From contig JACPDW010000007.1 in the NCBI GenBank assembly GCA_016183815.1, positions 62,001 through 126,000 on the forward strand: 64,000 bases of DNA, read 5' to 3'. The position numbers were made by a program, and so were the translations under genes. Source of the stretch: Flavobacteriia bacterium (GTDB taxonomy: Bacteria; Bacteroidota; Bacteroidia; Flavobacteriales_D; Crocinitomicaceae). Each line of letters begins with the position of its first letter. Positions within the stretch are counted from its first letter, which is position 1. A model generated the notes under the pieces. It did not search any database, was not told the DNA's origin, and was given only the letters and a program-made list of their open reading frames with translations. Positions 8,518-15,893 of the stretch are shown here, piece by piece.

Positions 8518-10350
8518 TTAGTTTTTCCATGATTCATATAATGAAAAATAGTGTTTTTTTAACTCTAATAATTCGCTATGAGTTCCAATTTCTATAACTT
8601 TTCCTTGATGTAACACAACAATTAAATCTGCATTGATAATTGTTGACAAACGATGAGCAATTACAATTGAAGTTCTGTTTTTCATTAATTCATCTAGAGC
8701 CCCTTGTACAATTTTTTCACTTTCATTGTCTAATGAGGATGTTGCTTCATCTAAAAGCAGGATAGATGGATTTCTCAAAACAGCTCGTGCAATACTAATT
8801 CTTTGTTTTTGTCCACCTGAAAGTTTATTCCCTCTTTCACCTATATTAGTATCGTAACCTTCTTCTAATTGAACGATAAAATCATGAGCGTGCGCTATTT
8901 TTGCAGCTTCAATAACACTTTGTTCAGAGCAATTTTCCATTCCAAAACAAATGTTATTTCTTATAGTATCATTAAACAATATTGATTCTTGATGAACCAC
9001 TGCAATTTCTCTTCTTAAATCTTTAGTTCTAATTTGCTCTATTGGAATGTCATCAAATAAAATTTTCCCTTCATTTACTGAATAAAAGTGTAAAATTAAG
9101 TCTGCTATGGTTGATTTTCCAGCACCCGATTCACCAACTAAAGCAATAGTTTTACCTTTTGGAAATTGTAAATTAAAATCTTTTAAAACCCAGTCTTCTT
9201 TGTATTTAAAAGAGACATCAACAAACTGAATATTTCTTTTAAGTCCGTCAAAAGGAATATTATCTTTTGAAATAGTTTCGTTTTTATTGATATTTAATAT
9301 TTCAAGGAATCGAGTATAAGAAACCGAAGCTTTTTGAATGGTAGAAAATGACGTAGCAATGCCTTGAATTGGCCTTAATAATTGAGAAAAAACAATAATA
9401 AAAGCAATAAATTCTTCACCTGACATCGATGAATTTCCTTTTGCTGATAAAATCATAGAACCCCCAAACCATACCAAAGCAATCATTACACAAGCTCCTA
9501 AAAACTCATTTAAAGGGGAGGATAAATCTTTTTTTCTATACATTTTAGACAATAAAAGTTGGTGTTTCAGATTGATTTTTTTAAAATTATTCATGACAAA
9601 AATTCGAGCTCCAAAAGCTGCAATAACTCTTATTCCTCCAAGACTTTCTTCTACAAATGAAACTAATAAACCTAATTGCTCTTGTCCTTGTTTGGCCGTT
9701 TTTTTTAAACTTTTCCCAATTATTGAAATAATAAATGCAGAAATAGGTAAAAGTATTAAAGAAACCAGCGTTAAAGTTGGGCTCCAATAAATTAAAGTAG
9801 CCAAACTTAATAAAATAGCAATGGGTTCTCTGAAAATAAGTTCGAGCATGGAAGTAGAGGCAAATTCTATTTCCCCCAAATCGTTATTTATTCGGGTTAA
9901 TAGGTCTCCTTTTTTTTCTTCTGTGTAATAAGACATTGGTAAATGTAAATATTTTTCAAACAATTGATTTCTCAAATCTCTAACGATAGCTACTTTCATG
10001 AAAGAGTGATGATATACAGCCAAATAACGAAAAAAACTTTTAAAGAAAAAAGCCATTAACACAACTAAACAGACCAATAATAGTGCTTTTGAAGGATCAT
10101 TTGTTGCTAAGGCGTTCATTTCATATTGATATTTTTGTTGGACATAATCGAAAAAAGACAGATCTAAACCCTCTGGATTTTCAATGATTTTTTTATTTTT
10201 TGTGTCTTGAAAAATAATTTGTAAAAAAGGAACAAATAATACCAATGAAAGCAAATTAAAAACAACAAACAGAAAATTATAGAATACTATAAGAAACGCT
10301 TGACCTTTATAAAAAACTGATAAACGATAAATTTCCCAAAATCCTTTCAT
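8518..10350 (-). CDS. ABC exporter, fused permease-ATPase (MsbA-like)
   Basis: 610 residues: a six-helix type 1 exporter membrane domain (about 1-330) and a nucleotide-binding domain (about 360-600). Walker A is GESGAGKST, the signature is LSGGQKQRISIARAV, Walker B is SILLLDEATSSLD, and the H-loop is VIAHRLST. Homodimeric exporters of this type move lipid A precursors, other lipids or drugs across the inner membrane. MsbA is the likeliest analogue but the substrate cannot be read. A TAACTTTG box lies four bases before the ATG, suggesting a leaderless message. Confidence 0.92.
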   Translation of the reverse strand: MKGFWEIYRLSVFYKGQAFLIVFYNFLFVVFNLLSLVLFVPFLQIIFQDTKNKKIIENPEGLDLSFFDYVQQKYQYEMNALATNDPSKALLLVCLVVLMAFFFKSFFRYLAVYHHSFMKVAIVRDLRNQLFEKYLHLPMSYYTEEKKGDLLTRINNDLGEIEFASTSMLELIFREPIAILLSLATLIYWSPTLTLVSLILLPISAFIISIIGKSLKKTAKQGQEQLGLLVSFVEESLGGIRVIAAFGARIFVMNNFKKINLKHQLLLSKMYRKKDLSSPLNEFLGACVMIALVWFGGSMILSAKGNSSMSGEEFIAFIIVFSQLLRPIQGIATSFSTIQKASVSYTRFLEILNINKNETISKDNIPFDGLKRNIQFVDVSFKYKEDWVLKDFNLQFPKGKTIALVGESGAGKSTIADLILHFYSVNEGKILFDDIPIEQIRTKDLRREIAVVHQESILFNDTIRNNICFGMENCSEQSVIEAAKIAHAHDFIVQLEEGYDTNIGERGNKLSGGQKQRISIARAVLRNPSILLLDEATSSLDNESEKIVQGALDELMKNRTSIVIAHRLSTIINADLIVVLHQGKVIEIGTHSELLELKKHYFSLYESWKN

Positions 10351-10354
10351 TGTA

Positions 10355-10362
10355 CAAAGTTA
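10355..10362 (-). promoter_or_regulatory. -7 box four bases before the ABC exporter start
   Basis: Minus strand TAACTTTG, then TACA, then ATG. An exact TAnnTTTG match; the spacing implies that transcription starts at or next to the A of ATG. No good -33 element seen. Confidence 0.5.
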
Positions 10363-10485
10363 TACCAAATGTATATACTTTATCATTCTATATCAAAATT
10401 AGTTTTAAAATTCAAAAAAAAGTTACAAAAATGAATAATCGCTTATTAATTAACTTTTGATTTTTAAAGTTCAGCTTTATTACAT

Positions 10486-12210
10486 TTAAATACTTTGTCT
10501 TATATCTTTAATATTCAGTTGAAGAGTAACTTTATCCAACCATTCATTTTTTTCTAAAGTATAAATAACGTCAATCGGTTTGCTATGAATACAAAATTCG
10601 CTTTTATCAACACTTTTAAAAGCAATTGCCGAGAAAACTATGCCTGAGCTTGATTCTCTTAACTGAAGTTTTAGGTGTTCTTCTTTAAGTATTTTTATAT
10701 CTTCGACATATAGATTTTTTGTTAAGAAAACAGGTTTATCGTTTCCTGGACCAAAAGGTTCCATTTTTTCTATTATTTTAAATGCTTTTGGGATACTCCA
10801 TCTGTTTTCGTTTTGTTCAAAAAAATCAGAAAAACTTACTTCTAAATCGACAATTTCTTGAGGAGTTAAATCTGCAATGTTTAATTTTGAAGAAACCACT
10901 TGTTCAAATTTATTTTTGAAAGGAGTAAAATTCTCTTTTTGAATTGTTAAACCAGCAGCAAAAGCATGTCCTCCAAACTGATCTATAAATTCCTCACATT
11001 CTTCTATACATTGATGAATGTTTAGTCCTGAAATGCTTCTTGCCGAGCCAGTTAATTTCCCTTCGGATTCTGTAAAAACAATGGTGGGTTTATAATAATT
11101 TTCAATTAAACGAGAAGCAACAATACCAATCACACCTTTCGACCAAGATTCATGAAAAACAACTGTGCTGAAGTGGTTTTCATAATTTGTTTCATTTTGA
11201 ATTATATTTAAAGCATGACTTGTAGTTTGTTGATCTAATTTTTTTCTTTCATTATTGTTGTCCTCAATACTAATAGCAATTTCATTTAATACTACATCAT
11301 CCGAACTTAAAAGCAAATCAACCGCTTTTTTTCCATGATGAATTCTTCCTGCAGCATTAATTCTTGGAGAGAGAATAAAAACAATGTTTGTAAAACTAAT
11401 CTCTTTAGATTTTTTTGCATTTGATAAAAGCGACAAAATACTTTTCCTTGTATTTTGATTTAATAAAACCAAACCATAATAAGCTAAAATTCTATTTTCT
11501 CCAGTAACTGGGACAATATCAGCCGCTATACTTATGGCAACTAAATCGAGTAAAGAAAATAAATGTTGTAAATCCCAAGAGTTTTCAATAAACAAACCTT
11601 GCATTAGTTTAAAACCAACGCCACAACCAGTTAATTCCTTGTAAGGGTAAAAGCAGTTTTTTTGTTTGGGATTTAAAATTAATGCTTTAGGCAACCTTTC
11701 TCCTGGTTCGTGGTGGTCACAAACCAACACATCAATTCCATATTTTTTTGCTAAATTGACAGAATCAATCGCTTTTATACCACAATCTAATGTGATTATT
11801 AATGCGATTTCATTGTTTTTTGCAAATTCTATCCCTTGCAAACTAACTCCATAACCTTCTTTATATCTATCTGGTATATAATACTCTACATTGGGATAAT
11901 ATTTCGTTAATGACAAAAAAGCAACACTTACAGCTGTAGTACCATCTACATCGTAATCACCGTATAAAAGAATTTTTTTGTTTGCTTTTATATGTTTATT
12001 CACAAGTTTAACAGCTAAATCCATGTTCAATAAACTAAAAGGAGAATGTAAATCTTCAATTTTCGGATGAAAAAAAGCTTTTGTTTCCTCTAAAGAGTGG
12101 ATTCCTCTTTGCAATAATAAAGAGCCGGTGATTTGATCTAATTGAGTTTCTTTTTGAAAAGCAAAAACTTCCTTTTCGTCAGGAATATTCTTTAAAAACC
12201 ATTTTTTCAT
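10486..12210 (-). CDS. recJ: Single-stranded-DNA exonuclease RecJ
   Basis: 574 residues. 5'-3' single-strand exonuclease of recombination and mismatch repair. DHH phosphoesterase motif I is 'YGDYDVDGTTAVS' (about 80-92), motif III is 'VCDHHEPG' (about 163-170, the DHH triad), and the DHHA1/RecJ core shows 'SPRINAAGRIHHGKKAV' and 'GGHAFAAGLTI' (metal and substrate loops). The OB-fold C-terminal domain follows. Length and motif order are normal for the family. It stands alone between two divergent neighbours. Confidence 0.97.
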   Translation of the reverse strand: MKKWFLKNIPDEKEVFAFQKETQLDQITGSLLLQRGIHSLEETKAFFHPKIEDLHSPFSLLNMDLAVKLVNKHIKANKKILLYGDYDVDGTTAVSVAFLSLTKYYPNVEYYIPDRYKEGYGVSLQGIEFAKNNEIALIITLDCGIKAIDSVNLAKKYGIDVLVCDHHEPGERLPKALILNPKQKNCFYPYKELTGCGVGFKLMQGLFIENSWDLQHLFSLLDLVAISIAADIVPVTGENRILAYYGLVLLNQNTRKSILSLLSNAKKSKEISFTNIVFILSPRINAAGRIHHGKKAVDLLLSSDDVVLNEIAISIEDNNNERKKLDQQTTSHALNIIQNETNYENHFSTVVFHESWSKGVIGIVASRLIENYYKPTIVFTESEGKLTGSARSISGLNIHQCIEECEEFIDQFGGHAFAAGLTIQKENFTPFKNKFEQVVSSKLNIADLTPQEIVDLEVSFSDFFEQNENRWSIPKAFKIIEKMEPFGPGNDKPVFLTKNLYVEDIKILKEEHLKLQLRESSSGIVFSAIAFKSVDKSEFCIHSKPIDVIYTLEKNEWLDKVTLQLNIKDIRQSI

Positions 12211-12348
12211 TTGTAAAAGTTTGTTTTAAAATTGTGCAATTTTTGTGTGTAATAATAAGATGTTTACTAAAATTAAGTATTTTTTTTCTAATTTGCAAAA
12301 GAATTTACTAAAATGAACTAATTTTAACCTTAAATGTATTTTATAGAC

Positions 12349-12990
12349 ATGAAGTATTTTCTAATCATTTTAACAATAAAAATAACAAATATTTGTGTAT
12401 TTGCACAAAGTTCTTTTTTATTTAAAGAAACATTGCCTGTAGAAGTTAAAGAAAACTCTTTTTTTGATGAAGAATATTTTGGTAAATATCAAGGCGATAA
12501 ACAAGAAGTATATTATGAAATTAATAAAGAGGGTATTTGTACAGTAAGTACGATGTACACTTTTATTTCAAAAGAACAAGTTAGAGAAACTTCACGATAT
12601 AAGGTAAAAGGAGATTATTTATTTGGAGTGGTAAACAACGACTCTGTTCTTTGCCATTTTGAAGACGATAAATATTATTTTAAAATAGAAATCAAAAAGT
12701 ATTTAAGTAAAGAAGAAGTCTCAATAAAAAAATGGAAAAAAAACAAATTTATTGTCAATTTTATTGAAGACGGGGGTTTTTCTCCTAGTATTTTTGAATT
12801 TTCAAATAAACAACTAATCGTTCAACACTTTAATTATAGTGAAAATGAAAAGTTTTCTTTTATCAACAATAAGGAAACTATTACAAAAGAAGGTTCTTTA
12901 ACCATCTATTTGAATCCAACTAAACAAGAAAGTAAAATTATTTTAGATAAAAACTATTTTGATAAAAGTTTGGTTTACAATAGACTGTAG
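12349..12990 (+). CDS. Exported protein of unknown function
   Basis: 213 residues from the second ATG. MKYFLIILTIKITNICVFAQ is a good Sec signal peptide with a Bacteroidota-type FAQ end; the upstream ATG at 12334 would put five extra residues (MYFID) before it and is less likely. The mature part is rich in Lys/Glu and aromatic residues with a predicted beta pattern (KYQGDKQEVYYEINKEGICTV, ESKIILDKNYF). No domain recognised. Divergent from recJ, convergent with the LacI gene. Confidence 0.7.
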   Translation: MKYFLIILTIKITNICVFAQSSFLFKETLPVEVKENSFFDEEYFGKYQGDKQEVYYEINKEGICTVSTMYTFISKEQVRETSRYKVKGDYLFGVVNNDSVLCHFEDDKYYFKIEIKKYLSKEEVSIKKWKKNKFIVNFIEDGGFSPSIFEFSNKQLIVQHFNYSENEKFSFINNKETITKEGSLTIYLNPTKQESKIILDKNYFDKSLVYNRL

Positions 12991-13080
12991 ACATTGGCTG
13001 TCTGATTGAGGGTTTGTTCTCTAAAAAACATCCTAAATAGATTCTAAATGGTGATTAAATTTTACAAATTATAAAAAAAA

Positions 13081-14070
13081 TCAATTGGATTCTCTCGCCA
13101 TAAATTTACAAGAAAATTCTACTTTTTTGCCTGGTATTTGATCTTCTTTTAATCTACTTAATAATTGATGTGCTGATTCTTTTCCAATATCTTTAATTGG
13201 CTGTTGAAGTGCTGAAATAGAGGGTTTTATGTATAGAAAGGTTTCCGAATCATCAAAAGAAATAAAACGAACATCTTTTGGAATAATTATTTTATATTGG
13301 TTCAAAAAAGAAATAATCTCTAGAGACACTTTATTGTTTAAACAAACCACACTGTCAACTCCATTTTTTTTCATCTCTTTGACATAAACATGTAAATTGT
13401 CATTTTGATAAGTATTAATCAAATCCAACTGTATATCTTCTTTTTTACAAATACTTTGTATCCCTTCTATTCTTAAATGAATTGTGGTTATAATATCTTT
13501 TTCATAGTAAAAAACTGCTAATTTTTTTGGTTTAATTGAAAATCTTTTAATTAATTGAACGGCTTCTTGATAATTATTTATACCGACGAAATCAGCAAAA
13601 TTATCGCCAAAACGATCAACAAAAACAACAGGTATTGGAGTGCTGTTTAATGTTTCTTTTAAATTTTCAATTGGGTTACATGCAGCTAATATCAAACCAT
13701 CAATGGAACGATTTAACAAATCTCTAAACAATTTTATTTCAAATTGTTCATCATCGTTTGTGTTAACAATGAATAGATTATAGCCGTTTTTATGTAATTC
13801 TTCTTGAATAGCTTTACTTAATTCGGCATAAAACACATTGGCTATATCTGGAATTAGTAAACCAATAGTTTTTGTCTTACCCTCTCTTAAAGTTTTTGCA
13901 AAAAAATTTGGAACAAAATTCATTTCTTTTGCCTTTTCCAAAATGAGTTTTTGTGTTTCTTTATTGATATTAAATTGATCACCTTTTCCATTTAACACAA
14001 AGGAAACGGTAGATTTTGACAAGCCAGTAGCTAATGCTATGTCTTGCAAGGAAACTTTTTTATTTTTCAT
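13081..14070 (-). CDS. LacI/GalR family transcriptional regulator
   Basis: 329 residues. The N-terminal helix-turn-helix and hinge are classic: VSLQDIALATGLSKSTVSFVLNGKG (residues 5-29), then a periplasmic-binding-protein-like effector domain with KTIGLLIPDIANVFYAELSKAIQ and DGLILAACNP. Such regulators normally sense a sugar or sugar phosphate and control a transport or utilisation operon, but no carbohydrate genes are in this window. The start overlaps the end of the upstream permease gene by 11 bases, so it is probably made from the rbfA-permease message. Confidence 0.93.
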   Translation of the reverse strand: MKNKKVSLQDIALATGLSKSTVSFVLNGKGDQFNINKETQKLILEKAKEMNFVPNFFAKTLREGKTKTIGLLIPDIANVFYAELSKAIQEELHKNGYNLFIVNTNDDEQFEIKLFRDLLNRSIDGLILAACNPIENLKETLNSTPIPVVFVDRFGDNFADFVGINNYQEAVQLIKRFSIKPKKLAVFYYEKDIITTIHLRIEGIQSICKKEDIQLDLINTYQNDNLHVYVKEMKKNGVDSVVCLNNKVSLEIISFLNQYKIIIPKDVRFISFDDSETFLYIKPSISALQQPIKDIGKESAHQLLSRLKEDQIPGKKVEFSCKFMARESN

Positions 14071-15280
14071 TCATTTTATTATTAAAAGATTTACTTAAAA
14101 AGTTAACGGTTAAAAAAGAAGCTAAAATAGAGAAAATTATTACAAATCCAAAAATAATAGCAATATCAACTGTTTTTAATAAAACAGGAAATGCTTGATA
14201 GTTACTATTAGGTAAGACTATAAAACTTCCCATTTTTTGTGCAAAAACCAATCCAAAACCAAGCACAAACCCAAAAATTATTCCCTTTAAAGAGATAAAA
14301 ATCCCTTGAAAAAAAAATACTTTTTTAATATTAACATAAGATAAACCCATAACATTCAACCACTTCATGTTTTGTTTTTTTTCAATAAAAAGCATCGTTA
14401 ATGAAGAAATTAAATTAAACAATGCTAATATAAAAACAAATAAAAGTATATAAAAAACAATTAGTTTTTCACTTTTACTTGTCTGAAAAATTAATTTATT
14501 TTTTTCAAGGTATGTAGTAACGTAAAATTTATTACCTAAAATCTGTTGTATTTCCTCTTTAGTATTATTTAAATATTTTTTTTCTTTTATAGATAAAAAA
14601 ATTGAATTGGAATAATTTTCTAAATCCAAAAGTTGTTGAACATAATTAAAAGGCAATAAAATTGCTTCATCATTCACCTCCTTATTGTAATTAATTCTCC
14701 CACTCACTAAAATATTGTCTGTTTTAAATGGTGAAGACATTGAATGTAATTTTGCATTTCTTTTGGGAATATAAAGTATAAGTGATTCAAAAGAACTGTC
14801 TGAGTGAATATAACCTTGTAATTTATCTAAAAGACCTGCACCGATTAGTCCTATTGATTTCTTTGGACTTTTTACACGTTCTCCATCAACGATGTGTTGT
14901 TTAATGTTTGCCATTTTATAAAAGTTGTCATCAACTCCATAAATCTTTGCATTTACCCATTTTTTCTCATGTTTTACTATTACAATTTCTTCGATGGCTT
15001 TACTTAAAAATTCCACATTGTTTACTTTTTTAATTTTCTCTAAAGGAAAAGTGCTTAAGTCTATAGTTTTACCCTTTTTTGGATAGATGATTATTGGTGC
15101 ATCAAATTCAGAATAGAGCCGCTCCACCATTTGTTCAATACCATTAAAAGCAGCAATCAAAATAATAAGAGCCGCTGATGTAATGGCAATTCCATATACA
15201 GCAATTCTTGTTATCCATTGAACAATAGAGTTCTTTTTGGAAAAAAAATATTTCTTTGCTATGTAAAAAGCTACCTTAAT
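14060..15280 (-). CDS. FtsX-like ABC permease (LolC/LolE type), apparently starting at ATT
   Basis: 406 residues if read from the ATT at 15280. LolC/E-like permeases extract lipoproteins from the inner membrane with a LolD ATPase. The frame upstream of the first conventional start (TTG at 15160) continues as KVAFYIAKKYFFSKKN...IAVYGIAITSAALIILIAAFNG, which is the expected N-terminal amphipathic stretch and first transmembrane helix of this family; without it the first helix would be lost. The only codons available at the family's N-terminus are ATA, GTT or ATT, with ATT immediately before KVAFYIAKK. A periplasmic domain and a three-helix FtsX block (about 270-400) follow. It starts two bases after the rbfA stop. 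Confidence 0.88.
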   Translation of the reverse strand: MKVAFYIAKKYFFSKKNSIVQWITRIAVYGIAITSAALIILIAAFNGIEQMVERLYSEFDAPIIIYPKKGKTIDLSTFPLEKIKKVNNVEFLSKAIEEIVIVKHEKKWVNAKIYGVDDNFYKMANIKQHIVDGERVKSPKKSIGLIGAGLLDKLQGYIHSDSSFESLILYIPKRNAKLHSMSSPFKTDNILVSGRINYNKEVNDEAILLPFNYVQQLLDLENYSNSIFLSIKEKKYLNNTKEEIQQILGNKFYVTTYLEKNKLIFQTSKSEKLIVFYILLFVFILALFNLISSLTMLFIEKKQNMKWLNVMGLSYVNIKKVFFFQGIFISLKGIIFGFVLGFGLVFAQKMGSFIVLPNSNYQAFPVLLKTVDIAIIFGFVIIFSILASFLTVNFLSKSFNNKMNEK

Positions 15281-15282
15281 AA

Positions 15283-15621
15283 CTATTTTTTAGATAGTAA
15301 TTGATCGATTTTTTCAGCATAATCAATAGAATCGTCAATAAAAAAATTCAGACTTGGGATTTTTCTAAGATTTTTCAATCTTTTTCCTAATGTACCTTTT
15401 ATTTTACTAGCATGTTGCTGAATGTTTTCTAAAACTTTTTCTTTATCCTTGTGCCCAAAAATACTTAAATATATTTTAGAGTATGACATATCGGGACTAA
15501 CTCGAACAATCGTTACACTTACCATAGCGCCCAAACATAAATCTCTACTATGAACCAATAAAAAAGAAGCCACCTCTTCTTGAATTACACTTTCTAATTT
15601 GTTTTGTCGAATACTAGACAT
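15283..15621 (-). CDS. rbfA: Ribosome-binding factor A
   Basis: 112 residues, the usual length. RbfA binds the 30S subunit and helps mature the 5' end of 16S rRNA, especially in the cold. The KH-like fold shows RQNKLESVIQEEVASFLL at the start, 'VTIVRVSPDMSYSKIYLSIFG' in the centre and 'IPSLNFFIDDSIDYAEKIDQLL' at the end, which are the family's conserved blocks. First gene of a probable three-gene message with the permease and the LacI regulator. A TAACTTTG box lies four bases before its ATG. Confidence 0.95.
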   Translation of the reverse strand: MSSIRQNKLESVIQEEVASFLLVHSRDLCLGAMVSVTIVRVSPDMSYSKIYLSIFGHKDKEKVLENIQQHASKIKGTLGKRLKNLRKIPSLNFFIDDSIDYAEKIDQLLSKK

Positions 15622-15625
15622 AGTG

Positions 15626-15633
15626 CAAAGTTA
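15626..15633 (-). promoter_or_regulatory. -7 box four bases before rbfA
   Basis: Minus strand TAACTTTG, CACT, ATG. Full match to TAnnTTTG. The spacing predicts a message with little or no 5' leader. A -33 TTG is not evident. Confidence 0.5.
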
Positions 15634-15864
15634 CAAAATGAAATTAAAAAATGTTTAGTAAAATTGTAATTTTTATTTAAAATACAACAAACTAAATAAA
15701 AATTTAACAAGCTTATATTAAATTAAACAGTAATTATATTCAGTTTAACATATAAAATTAGGTATTCATTAAATAATTGTTCAAAAAAAGTGTTTACTAA
15801 CACCATTTAGTACATTTTTTTAACATTTTTTTGACGAAATGCTTTTTTATTTCGATAAATACAC

Positions 15865-15872
15865 TAACTTTG
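15865..15872 (+). promoter_or_regulatory. -7 box of the first M43 metalloprotease
   Basis: TAACTTTG, 21 bases before the ATG at 15894. It lies inside the reading frame that would begin at a TTG at 15831, which argues for the ATG at 15894 as the real start. Confidence 0.5.
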
Positions 15873-15893
15873 TGCCCGCAAAACTATATTATC

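Noticed and set aside
15160-15160. TTG at 15160 as the start of the permease
   Set aside because: It removes the first transmembrane helix and N-terminal stretch, which are clearly encoded upstream in the same frame.
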